In this document: one piece after another, positions 42,839 to 54,700 of the stretch
How positions within the stretch are numbered: the stretch's first letter is position 1
Layout: every line of letters starts with the position of its first letter
Assembly (NCBI GenBank): GCA_029721515.1
Contig: CM056553.1
Location: 251,001 to 315,000, forward strand
Origin: Synanceia verrucosa
Taxonomy: Eukaryota > Chordata > Actinopteri > Perciformes > Synanceiidae
Length of the DNA stretch: 64,000 nt
Reading direction: 5' to 3'
The notes under the pieces: generated by a model
Databases searched by the model: none
What the model saw: the letters and a program-made list of their open reading frames with translations, nothing else
Told to the model about the DNA's origin: nothing
Program-made: the position numbers and the translations under genes

Positions 42839-45222
42839 AGAGGTTTTTATCGTCTTTGGTTTGTTCGTGTTCGTCGCTCGGCGTTCGGTCTCCTCCCGCG
42901 GAGGTTTTTATCGTCTTTAGTTTGTTTTTGTTCGTCGCTCGGCGTTCGGTCTCCTCCCGCGGAGGTTTTTATCGTCTTTAGTTTGTTTTTGTTCATCGCT
43001 CGGCGTTCGGTCTCCTCCCGCGGAGGTTTTTATCGTCTTTTGTTTGTTCGTGTTCGTCGCTCGGCGTTCGGTCTCCTCCCGCGGAGGTTTTTATCGTCTT
43101 TAGTTTGTTTTTGTTCGTCGCTCGGCGTTCGGTCTCCTCCCGCGGAGGTTTTTACCGTCTTTAGTTTGTTCGTGTTCGTCGCTCGGCGTTCGGTCTCCTC
43201 CCGCGGAGGTTTTTATCGTCTTTAGTTTGTTTTTGTTCGCCGCCGGGCGCTCGGTCTCCTCCCGTGGAGGTTTTTAGCGTCTTTCGTTTGTTGTTGTTCG
43301 TCGCTCGGGCGTTCGGTCTCCTCCCGCGGAGGTTTTTACCGTCTTTAGTTTGTTCGTGTTCGTCGCTCGGCGTTCGGTCTCCTCCCGCGGAGGTTTTTAT
43401 CGTCTTTAGTTTGTTCGTGTTCGTCGCTCGGCGTTCGGTCTCCTCCCGCGGAGGTTTTTATCGTCTTTAGTTTGTTCGTGTTCGTCGCTCGGCGTTCGGT
43501 CTCCTCCCGCGGAGGTTTTTACCGTCTTTCGTTTGTTCGTGTTCGTCGCTCGGCGTTCGGTCTCCTCCCGCGGAGGTTTTTACCGTCTTTAGTTTGTTTT
43601 TGTTCGCCGCCGGGCGCTCGGGTCTCCTCGCGGAGGTTTTTATCGCCTTTAGTTTGTTTTTGTTCGCCGCTCGGCGCTCGGTCTCCTCCCGGAGGTTTTT
43701 ACCGTCTTTTGTTTGTTCGTGTTCGCCGCCGGCGCTCGGTCTCTCCGCCGGAGGTTTTTATCGCCTTTAGTTTGTTTTTGTTGTCGCTCGCTCGGTCTCC
43801 TCCCGCGGAGGTTTTTACCGCTCTTCGCTTGTTCGTGTTCGCCGCCGGGCGCTCGGTCTCCTCCCGGAGGTTTTTATAGTATTTATTTTGTTTTCGTTCG
43901 TCGCCGGTCGTACGTTCTCCTCCCGCGGAGGTTTTTATCGTCTTTAGTTTGTTTTGTGCCGCCGGGCGTTCTGTCTCCTCCCGCGGAGGTTTTTATCGTC
44001 TTTAGTTTGTTTTTGTTCGTCGCTCGGCGTTCGGTCTCCTCCCGCGGAGGTTTTTATCGTCTTTCGTTTGTTCGTGTTCGCCGCCGGCGCTCGGTCTCCT
44101 CCCGCGGAGGTTTTTATCGACTTTGTTTGTTCGTGTTTGCCGCGGCGCTCGGGTCTCCTCCCGCGGAGGTTTTTATCGTCTTTAGTTTGTTTTTGTTCGT
44201 CGCTCGGCGTTCGGTCTCCTCCCGCGGAGGTTTTTACCGTCTTTCGTTTGTTCGTGTTCGTCGCTCGGCGTTCGGTCTCCTCCCGCGGAGGTTTTTATCG
44301 TCTTTAGTTTGTTTTTGTTCGTCGCTCGGCGTTCGGTCTCCTCCCGCGGAGGTTTTTATCGTCTTTAGTTTGTTTTTGTTCGTCGCTCGGCGTTCGGTCT
44401 CCTCCCGCGGAGGTTTTTATCGTCTTTAGTTTGTTTTTGTTCGTCGCTCGGCGTTCGGTCTCCTCCCGCGGAGGTTTTTATCGTCTTTAGTTTGTTTTTG
44501 TTCGTCGCTCGGCGTTCGGTCTCCTCCCGCGGAGGTTTTTACCGTCTTTTGTTTGTTCGTGTTCGTCGCTCGGCGTTCGGTCTCCTCCCGCGGAGGTTTT
44601 TATCGTCTTTAGTTTGTTTTTGTTCGTCGCTCGGCGTTCGGTCTCCTCCCGTGGAGGTTTTTACCGTCTTTAGTTTGTTTTTGTTCGTCGCTCGGCGTTC
44701 GGTCTCCTCCCGCGGAGGTTTTTACCGTCTTTAGTTTGTTTTTGTTCGTCGCTCGGCGTTCGGTCTCCTCCCGCGGAGGTTTTTATCGTCTTTAGTTTTT
44801 TTTAGTTCGGCGCTCGCTCGGTCTCTCCTCCCGTGGAGGTTTTTACCGTCTTTAGTTTGTTTTGTTCGCCGCTCGGGCGCTCGGTCTCCTCCCGCTGGAG
44901 GTTTTTATCGCCTTTAGTTTGTTTTTGTTCGCCGCTCATGCTCGGTCTCCTCCCGCGGAGGTTTTTATCGTCTTTAGTTTGTTTTTGTTCGTCGCTCGGC
45001 GTTCGGTCTCCTCCCGCGGAGGTTTTTACCGTCTTTTGTTTGTTTTTGTTCGCCGTCATGCTCGGTCTCCTCCCGCGGAGGTTTTTACCGTCTTTTGTTT
45101 GTTTTTGTTCGTCGCTCTGCGTTCGGTCTCCTCCCGCGGAGGTTTTTATCGTCTTTAGTTTGTTTTTGTTCGTCGCTCGGCGTTCGGTCTCCTCCCGCGG
45201 AGGTTTTTATCGTCTTTAGCGG
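42839..45222. repeat. 61-bp CpG-rich minisatellite
   Basis: About 39 units contain CGTCGCTCGGCGTTCGGTC and CTCCCGCGGAGGTTTTTA. CpG-dense in an otherwise AT-rich neighbourhood, with CCGCGG in almost every unit. The middle (about 43620-44160) is more diverged, with GCC-rich and shortened units; the flanks are homogeneous. The unit is 61 bases (not a multiple of 3), so frames rotate from unit to unit and the open frames are repeat translations. Confidence 0.95.
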
Positions 45223-45256
45223 TTTGATGTCCTCAAAGTCAAAGATCTTCAGTTTC
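45222..45256 (-). other. Exon-like sequence at the edge of the 61-bp array
   Basis: On the minus strand, CTCTGTGACAG|GAAACTGAAG is a good acceptor. The open frame behind it reads RKLKIFDFEDIKPLK and runs straight into the array. No donor was found before the repeat. It could be the start of a lost exon from which the array grew, or chance. Confidence 0.25.
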
Positions 45257-46676
45257 CTGTCACAGAGGAGGAAAGAAACCAGAAAATATTCACACATTTA
45301 ACAAACATTCGATACTGCTTATGAAAACAGTTGCTGGTTGATTATATAGTTGAGTGGTTTGCAGCTGGCAGCATCATTTTTTTTATCATTAGTTCTTATA
45401 CTTCATGGAATTTCCAAATTGTGCTGTAAATGATTAATAAGGAAAATGATGCAGACCATTTATGGGTCTGTTAAATTGAGTTATTGATTAGATTGCTATC
45501 GTGTGTCTCACTTATTTTCTGCTTTGGTTGATTCAGGATCTGGCAGCATGTGTATATTTGTATATATGAAGACGAATGCCATCGCTGTGTGACTCAATGA
45601 TTTCCAGCAGCCTCTCTCCTCTCCACTGTTAAAAACTTTATTGATCAAGCAGCTGTTGTTCATGTTCATATTTGCAGCACAAACATCAGATCAGTATCTA
45701 CCAGCTGAACAACATGAACCTCTGAGCGTTGTTCTCATTTAAAATCTCATCTGAAAGGGTTATTTTTTTTATTGAAGCTGCTTCATTCTTCTCTTCAGGG
45801 TAAGCTCGTAGAGAGCAGCTAACATTAGCATCAGTCTGTTTTATTGGGCCGTTGTTACACATCAGTGAGGCGGGCTGCTTTATGGTAATATTGGATTTGT
45901 TTTTCCTTTCCTATAAATGAGTATTGATGTCTCAGTAAAATAATATGGAGCGTGATAAAATATTTTCTCCCTGGTTCCTCCTGGCTCATCAAAATCTGCA
46001 GAATACACAGTGTGTTTTTTTTTTATTGTGAAATAATTCTAGTTTCCTGATTTCTGTCTTTTTATTTTTTCAAACTGAGCATAACGTTTTAACACCTGAA
46101 CTGAAACAAAACAAACAGACCTGCTGATGAAGAACCTCTGAATAAAACAGCTTACATGCTGCTGTCCAACAGAAACCACTCATTTCCACGAATGAAATGA
46201 GTGAACAAAATGCTCCATATTATCTCTGATGAAGTCACTTTCTGAGGACTTTTGACGTCCTGAAGCATCAGTTCTCTGTCCTCTCTGAGTCTTGGTTTAG
46301 TCAGTCATCCTCTTCTTTGTGTTTCTTCTTCATGCTGTGACTTTAAAGTCTGTCAGTTTCTACTTTACTGGAACATGAAGGTGTGACATGAGCGCCTTCT
46401 GTGTGTCGACAAACTGCATGAATAGCAGTGAAACCTTCTGTGACACGAAGCAGCTGCAGCAGGTTTTTTTTTCTGTCGACCATCAGAAGGTCTAAAGTAT
46501 TGATTCAGTGAAAACACATCTGACTGATGGAAGTCTTGATGTTGAAACGGTATGATCTTAAGTAAACACAGAAAAATATGAACAAATAGTTAAATAGGTG
46601 CACAATATGACAGTGTTAAAAAGAGATCACAGATGATTTGACGTCTCTGCATGTTGATTTTTGTTGATTTTGGCAG
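45257..46676. other. Gene-poor unique sequence
   Basis: AT-rich, with short homopolymer runs. No coding exon, RNA gene or repeat array recognised. Confidence 0.4.
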
Positions 46677-46746
46677 AACGTCATCGTCAGTGACGGGCTG
46701 GAAGGAAAATGCTGGAAAACCTCGGCATCGTCCATCCTGTCCTGAG
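46677..46746 (+). other. Exon-like segment of unknown transcript
   Basis: TTTTGGCAG precedes 46677 and GAG|GTAAGAG follows 46746, both good splice signals. One frame is open through the 70 bases (TSSSVTGWKEN start). No homology recognised. A noncoding RNA exon or chance are equally possible. Confidence 0.25.
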
Positions 46747-47308
46747 GTAAGAGTCAAAATGTTCTGTCACAGCTGAACGTCCTGAATTTAAACAGATTCT
46801 TTAGTTTGCAGAATGGTTCCTTTCAGTCCTCTTGTTGTTGTTATTATCTGCTATTAGATTATTAGATTAGATCGTTTTTATCAGTAAGTGTCAAACGTCC
46901 AGTATTTACCTCTGTTTTTACACCAGATGAGGATATAAAGCATCACTTTTCATACACATCATGTTTGTTTTAACACTTTGATTGATCAGGATCTGCTCCA
47001 AAACGTTTTATTACTGATGGGCCCAGCTGTTCATTTTCACTTAACGTTCATTCATTTGCAGACCACTCCTTTATTCCAGATTAACTCTGGTCTCAGAGGA
47101 GGTCAAATACTGAACAAAAAGGGGAATGTCTGTAAAACGGTGTCAGTAAAATATCCACAATATATAAAATATCAGTAAATAAAAATCAATTGTAGTCATT
47201 TTTTAATTTTACGTCATGCTTTTATTTTGACAGATGTCTCAGGTCTACTTCCTGTCCCCACTTTTAGCTTTTTATTCTAAAACACTGACAAACATGGAGA
47301 TTCTTATC

Positions 47309-47427
47309 TTCTTCTCTTCTTTTTCTCTTCTTTTCTTCTTCTTCTCTTCTTTTTCTCTTCTTCTTACCTTCTTTTCTTCTTCTTACCTTCTTTTCTTCTT
47401 CTTCTTCTCTTCTTCTTATCTTCTTCA
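47309..47427. repeat. TTC/TCT microsatellite, left part
   Basis: Pyrimidine run of CTTCTTC and TTTTCTC units ending in CTTCTTCTTATCTTCTTCAG at the left end of the element starting at about 47428. The same motif resumes on its right side. Confidence 0.85.
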
Positions 47428-48822
47428 GCTGTGTCCCAATTCAGGGTCTGCATCCTTCGAAGTGTGCATTTGAAGGCCGCTTACGTCACAACGCTGCGCG
47501 AAGGCTGTCCCGATTCGTTCAAACTCGAAGGATCCTCCAAATGCGTCCTCCTTTCCCCCGAATTCGGAGGATGCACCGCTACTATCCTTCGCGGCCTCAC
47601 ATATCCCAAGATGCTTTGCGCGTCTGTTTTGTCTACAATGGCGGCTAACGACAGCAACAGCACTAGCGCGGAGTTCACTTTTAAAAGTAACATGTTTTTC
47701 CTTAACGCCAGAGTTAAAATGGCCTTACAATTGTTAAGGGACAATTGTTAAAATACGTGACGTTAATAACGCTAACATCAAAAATCAAAATCATCAATTT
47801 CTGGGTCCATTGTTGTCATGTTTTAATTGTCGTCTGTCCGTTATGTGTCCTGTGATCTGTCCGTTATGTCCGTTATGTGTCCTGTGATCTGTCCGTTATG
47901 TCCGTTATGTGTCCTGTGATCTGTCCGTTATGTCCGTTATGTGTCCTGTGATCTGTCCGTTATGTCCGTTATGTGTCCTGTGATCTGTCCGTTATGTCCG
48001 TTATGTGTCCTGTGATCTGTCCGTTATGTCCGTTATGTGTCCTGTGATCTGTCCGTTATGTCCGTTATGTGTCCTGTGATCTGTCCGTTATGTCCGTTAT
48101 GTGTCCTGTGATCTGTCCGTTATGTCCGTTATGTGTCCTGTGATCTGTCCGTTATGTCCGTTATGTGTCCTGTGATCTGTCCGTTATGTGTCCTGTGATC
48201 TGTCCGTTATGTCCGTTATGTGTCCTGTGATCTGTCCGTTATGTCCGTTATGTGTCCTGTGATCTGTCCGTTATGTCCGTTATGTGTCCTGTGATCTGTC
48301 CGTTATGTCCGTTATGTGTCCTGTGATCTGTCCGTTATGTCCGTTATGTGTCCTGTGATCTGTCCGTTATGTCCGTTATGTGTCCTGTGATCTGTCCGTT
48401 ATGTCCGTTATGTGTCCTGTGATCTGTCCGTTATGTCCGTTATGTGTCCTGTGATCTGTCCGTTATGTCCGTTATGTGTCCTGTGATCTGTCCGTTATGT
48501 CCGTTATGTGTCCTGTGATCTGTCCGTTATGTCCGTTATGTGTCCTGTGATCTGTCCGTTATGTCCGTTATGTGTCCTGTGATCTGTCCGTTATGTCCGT
48601 TATATGTCCTGTGATCTGTCCGTTATGTCCGTTATGTGTCCTGTGATCTGTCCGTTATGTCCGTTATGTGTCCTGTGATCTGTCCGTTATGTCCGTTATG
48701 TGTCCTGTGATCTGTCCGTTGTCTTTTTGTGTGTATTTTGTCGCGAGCCTGTGTTTTTCCCGGGCTTGGGGAGCAGACGTTACAACGTCGTAACGCAATC
48801 AGGAAATGCTCCGAAGGCTAGA
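47428..48822. mobile_element. Putative nonautonomous DNA transposon carrying a 32-bp array
   Basis: Left end TGTCCCAATTCAGG and CATCCTTCGAAG; right end CCGAAGGCTAGACC, which partly matches the reverse complement of the left end (TTCGAAGGATGCAGACC). Both sides abut the same CTTCTTCTTATCTTCTTC sequence, as expected if it inserted into a TTC microsatellite. CpG-rich termini of this kind recur in fish genomes. Superfamily not assigned; no transposase. Confidence 0.5.
47838..48718. repeat. 32-bp minisatellite with TGTCCTGTGATC and CCGTTATG
   Basis: About 27 units, nearly perfect (one GTTATATG variant at 48600 and one shortened unit at about 48180), so recently homogenised. Each unit has one TGTCCTGTGATC and two TCCGTTATG halves. 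Confidence 0.95.
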
Positions 48823-49362
48823 CCTTCTTCTTATCTTCTTCTGATCTTCTTCTTCTCATCTTCTTCTCTTCTTCTTCTCTTCTTCTTATCATCTTCTTCT
48901 TCTCTTCTTCTCTTCTTCTTATCATCGTCTTCTTCTCATCTTCTTCTCATCTTCTTCTTCTCTTCTTCTTATCATCTTCTTCTTCTCATCTTCTTATCAT
49001 CTTCTTCTTCTCTTTTTTTATCATCTTCTTCTTCTCATCTTCTTCTCATCTTCTTCTTCTCTTCTTCTTATCATCTTCTTCTTCTCATCTTCTTCTCATC
49101 TTCTTCTTCTCTTCTTCTTCTCTTCTTCTTATCATCTTCTTCTTCTCTTCTTCTTATCATCTTCTTCTTCTCATCTTCTTCTCATCTTCTTCTTCTCTTC
49201 TTCTTCTCTTCTTCTTCTCTTCTTCTTATCATCTTCTTCTTCTCATCTTCTTCTCATCTTCTTCTTCTCTTTTTTTATCATCTTCTTCTTCTCATCTTCT
49301 TCTCATCTTCTTCTTCTCGTCTTCTTATCATCTTCTTCTTCTCATCTTCTTCTCATCTTCTG
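48822..49362. repeat. TTC-rich polypyrimidine array
   Basis: Units of TCTTCTTCTCATCTTCT and CTTCTTATCA over 540 bases, pyrimidine on the plus strand and purine on the minus, interrupted only by regular TCA/ATC. The Ser/Leu-rich open frame over it is a repeat translation. Confidence 0.93.
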
Positions 49363-51346
49363 ATAAGATGACAGATGTTAACATCTGCTCACTTTCAGGT
49401 CACACTTCTGATCCACTTTAAGCTTTAATCCACTTTTCTTAAAGTACAGTTCTTCATCAGACTAAACCTCATTAATGTCTCTTAATGTTAATGTCTCCTT
49501 ATCTTACCAGATTCTCTTAATCTTTCCTTGTCATCAGGCTGCAAGTCACAATTACTTTGTTTTTTATTATTTTCTGGGTTAATCAGTTTCATCTGTAAAT
49601 TATCAGAAAATGGTGATGAATATTGATCACTGAGGTGTCCTCAGATTTACTGTCTGAGAGAAAAAAAACAGAAAATATTAACAAAATATTCTGGATTTGT
49701 TTCCTTAAAAATTACTCTTATTTATTTCAGTCGGTTAATCGTTGCAGCTCTACTTGTGATATCTATCATTATTATTATTATTATTATTGTTGTTATTATT
49801 ATTTCCCATCTTTCCCGAGACGTTGATTCGGTTCTGGGGCTGAACTGTTTTTTTTTTGGTTGATGTAGTTTGTGGTTCTTCTTGACATCCTGAGGTTCAG
49901 GGTTCAGCATTTTTTTTTGTTTTTTATTCACACATCCAGCAGCAGAGTGTGGTGAGGCTGAAGCTGAGTTAGTTTACTGATCAGTTTAGGATGACATGAT
50001 ACACATTAATTTACTGAATGTTTGTTTTATTCACAGCTTTAACTCCTTAAGTGGTCTTATTGTTTATTTATTGATTTTGTTATCTGAACATTCATATTTT
50101 AGAGGGTTTGTTCCAGTCCTCTCTGTTTTTTCTACAGCAAATCTTTTGCGATCAGAAGGTCAGAGGTCAAACTGCTGATGATGTTTTTTTAACATCACTG
50201 TGATGTGATGCTGGAAGCCTGCAGCTAAAGATTAACGTTTGCTTTCTTTATGTTTTTTACCACTTCTGCAGCTTAAATGAAATGTGCTCTGTAGATCAAC
50301 CTGCTGTCCTTCACGATTATTGATCGACACGCTGACAAATGTTAGTTCAGGCTGATTTAAAGAAACAAAAAAAGCAGGATTTATTCCAAAAGAGCACAGT
50401 GTTTTCCAGTAAATCATTTTTAGTGCTTCACTTTATGTCTCAGCATAAATCATGTTTTTTTTTTTTAACTTTACATCAAATTTAATTAACTGAAGGCTGG
50501 GGAGTGAAGGCTGGTCCTGCTGGTCAGAGGAGTCAGGATAAACCTTCAGAGGTCAGAGGTCAGAGGTCAGGGCTGTGAGGCAGTGAAAGAGGGACCAGGT
50601 CATGATGTCATGATGCCTTCTGCAGATATTTAAAACTGAAGTGAAGAAAATTCACAACCACATTTCTTGGTTCCAAATAAAAATGGTTGCATATTTTATA
50701 GACATGGTGTAAAAATATTTAATATAGATGTGAGCAAATCAGGGAGCGAAAGAACAAAGAGGAGCTTATATATAAAGAGCCACTGAAAGAAGAGTAGGGA
50801 TAGATAGAAGCACTAAATCACTTTCTTTCATCGTGTCGAGCAGACAGCCCAACAGGTCTGAACAAAGCCGTCATGCCTGCAAACGCTGCGCTGCCAAAAT
50901 ACTTACTGTACTGAGGATGTAGTTTCTGAGCTCTGGGGATCACAACCAACTTGTCCACATGGACGAAGAAGATCACACTCGTTGCATCAACAAAAGCTGA
51001 TTATTCTTTTTATGGAAAGGCTGTTATTTAGAGGTCGTCTGTTGAAATCCAAAATTACAGCTCTCTGATGCAAAATGACATTTTAAATCCAAGCATTAAT
51101 GTCAAACTGGTGACACAACCAACAGAAGGAAAACAGAGCTTTTTCTTATCTTCAGTGACACCTCATCTTCTACTTTTAAAAACAATGTTATTACTATTAT
51201 ATGATTGTATACTAGTACTAATATTATAATATATTATTACTATTAGTTTAGCCTCACAAGCAGAGTAGACACTGGAAAATTCAAAATAGGCAGGATAATT
51301 ATTTTTAATTAAATTAAAAGAGCAATTTATCCAGAAGGACCTGAAA
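49363..51346. other. Gene-poor AT-rich sequence
   Basis: No coding exon supported. A (TTA)n tract lies at about 49768-49803 and a triple GGTCAGA at about 50549-50570. Confidence 0.4.
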
Positions 51347-51543
51347 TTACCTGGAAGGACCTGGAAGGACCTGGAAGGACCCGAAAGGACCCGGAAGGAC
51401 CTGAAAGGACCTGAAAGGACCCGGAAGGATCTGAAAGGACCTGAAAGGATCCGGAAGGACCTGGAAGGACCTGGAAGGACCTGAAAGGACCTGGAAGGAC
51501 CCGGAAGGACTGGAAGGACCTGGAAGGACCTGGAAGGAGCTGG
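51347..51543. repeat. 10-bp repeat CTGGAAGGAC
   Basis: About 20 units of CTGGAAGGAC, CTGAAAGGAC and CCGGAAGGAC. The minus-strand frames rich in PGPSRSFQVL are repeat translations. Confidence 0.93.
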
Positions 51544-51796
51544 AGATCTGAGCACAAACAGTCGGTGGCAGAGAAGGGAATGACAGCATTTTGTTGTGTT
51601 GGAGCTTTTTAAACTGTGAATTTTATCAGGCTGCATCGTGACAATAAAGCAGAAGCTGAGAGGAGGATGAATAACAGTTTTTCTGTTTCTGTTCTTATCA
51701 TGAGGGGAGGAACAACAATGCCTCTGTTCACATCACAGCTGGAAACTTTGAAGCCGTTCAAGATAGTTTCACTCCTGACTGTTAAAGCAGACGTCC

Positions 51797-54700
51797 TGAT
51801 CAGATGTCGAACCAGATGTTAAACCAGATGTTAGATCAGATGTCAAACCAGATGTTAGATCAGATGTCAAACCAGCTGTTAAACCAGATGTTAAATCAGA
51901 TGTTAAACCAAATGTTAAACCAGATGTTTGACCAGATGTTAAACCAGATGTTAGATCAGATGTCAAACCAGATGTTAAACCAGATGTTAAACCAGATGTT
52001 AACTAGATGTTAGACCAGATGTTAAACCAGATGTTAAACCTGATGTTAGATCAGATGCTAGATCAGATGTTAAACCAGATGTTAAACCAAATGTTAAACC
52101 AGATGATAGACCAAATGTTAAACCAGATGTTAAACCAGATGTTAGACCAAATGTTAAACCAGATGTTAGATCAGATGTTAAACCAAATGTTAAACCAGAT
52201 GTTTGACCAGATGTTAAACCAGATGTTAGATCAGATGTTAAACCAAATGGTAAACCAGATGTTAGACCAAATGTTAAACCAGATATTAGATCAGATGTTA
52301 AACCAAATATTAAACCAGATGTTAGACCAGATGTTAAACCAGATGTTAAACTAAATGTTAAACCAGATGTTAAACCAGATGTTAAACCAGATGTTAGATC
52401 AGATGTTAAACCAGATCTTAGATCAGATGTTAAACCAGATGTTAGATCAAATGTTAAACCAGATGTTAGATCAGATGTTAATCCAGATGTTAAACCAAAT
52501 GTTTAACCAGATGTTAAACTAATTATTAAACCAGATGTTAAACCAGATGTTAGATCAGATGTTAGATCAGATGTTAAACCAGATGTTAAACCAAATGTTA
52601 AACCAGATGTTAAACCAGATGTTAGACCAAATGTTAAACCAGATGTTAGATCAGATGTTAAACCAAATGTTAAACCAGATGTTTGACCAGATGTTAAACC
52701 AGATGTTAAACCAGATGTTAGATCAGATGTTAAACCAAATGGTAAACCAGATGTTAGACCAAATGTTAAACCAGATGTTAGATCAGATGTTAAACCAAAT
52801 GTTAAACCAGATGTTAGACCAGATGTTAAACCAGATGTTAAACTAAATGTTAAACCAGATGTTAAACCAGATGTTAAACCAGATGTTAGATCAGATGTTA
52901 GATCAGATGTTAAACCAGATCTTAGATCAGATGTTAAACCAGATGTTAGATCAGATGTTAGACCAGATGTTAAACCAGATGTTAGATCAGATGTTAATCC
53001 AGATGTTAACCAAATGTTTAACCAGATGTTAAACTAATTATTAAACTAATTATTAAACCAGATGTTAAACCAGATGTTAGATCAGATGTTAAACCAGATG
53101 TTAAAGCAAATGTTAAACCAGATGTTAAACCAGATGTTAGATCAGATGTTAAACCGGATGTTAGCTCAGATGTTAAACCAGATGTTAGCTCAGATGTTAA
53201 ACCAGATGTTAAACCAGATGTTAAACCAATTATTAAACCAGATGTTAAAGCAAATGTTAGACCAGATGTTAAACCAGATGTTAGATCAGATGTTAAATCA
53301 GATGTTAAACCAGATGTTAAACCAGATGTTAAACCAGATGTTAGACCAGATGTTAAACCAGATGTTAAACCAATTATTAAACCAGATGTTAAAGCAAATG
53401 TTAAACCAGATGTTAAACCAGATATTAGACCAGTTGTAAAACCAGATGTTAGACCAGATTTTGAACCTGATGTTAGTTCAGATGTTAAACCAGATGTTAG
53501 ACTAAATATTAAACCAGATGTTAGATCAGATGTTAAACCAGATGTTAAATCAGATGTTAAACCAGATGTTAGACCAGATGTTAAACCAGATGTTAGCTCA
53601 GATGTTAAACCAGATGTTAGACCAGATTTTAAACCAGATGTTAGATCAGATGTTAAACCAGATGTTAGACCAAATGTTAAACCAGATGTTAAACCAGATG
53701 TTAGACCAAATGTTAGACCAGATGTTAAACCAGATATTATATCAGATGTTAAACCAGATATTATATCAGATGTTAGACCAGATGTTAAACCAGATGTTAG
53801 ACCCGATGTTAAATCAGATGTTAAACCAGATGTTAAACCAGATATTATATCAGATGTTAGACCAGATGTTAAACCAGATGTTAGACCCGATGTTAAATCA
53901 GATGTTAAACCAGATGTTCAACCAGATGTTAGATCAGATGTTAGACCAGATGTTAAACCAAATGTTAAACCAAATGTTAAACCCGATGATAGACCAAATG
54001 TTAAACCAGATGTTAGATCAGATGTTAGACCAGGTGTTAGATCAGATGTTTAACCAGCTGTTAGACCAAATGTTAAATCAGATGTTAAACCAGATGTTAA
54101 ACCAGATGATAGGCCAAATGTTAAACCAGATGTTAGATCAGATGTTAGACCAGATGTTTAACCAGATGTTAGACCAAATGTTAAATCAGATGTTAGACCA
54201 AATGTTAAACCAGATATTATATCAGATGTTAGACCAGATGTTAAACCAGATGTTAGATCAGATGTTAAACCAGATGTTAGACCCGATGTTAAATCAGATG
54301 TTAAACCAGATGTTCAACCAGATGTTAGATCAGATGTTAGACCAGATGTTAAACCAAATGTTAAACCAGATGTTAAACCAAATGTTAAACCAGATGTTAG
54401 ATCAGATGTTAGATCAGATGTAAAACCAAATGTTAAACCAGACATTAAACCAAATGTTAAACCAGATGTTAGACCAGATGTTAAATCAGATGTTAAACCA
54501 GATGTTAGACCAGATTTTAAACCAGATGTTAGATCAGATGTTAAACCAGATGTTAGACCAAATGTTAAACCAAATGTTAAACCAGATGTTAGATCAGATG
54601 TTTAACCAGATGTTCGACCAGATTTTAAACCAGATGTTAAACCAGATGTTAGATAAGATGTTAGACCAGATGTTAAACCAGATATTATATCAGATGTTAA

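Noticed and set aside
42794..45301. RFLSSLVCFCSSLGVRSPP-type open frames in the 61-bp array
   Set aside because: Unit length is not a multiple of 3, so the frames rotate and start and stop with indel variants; no gene signal.
47838..48718. CRISPR-like array of 32-bp units
   Set aside because: Tandem units without variable spacers, in eukaryotic DNA.
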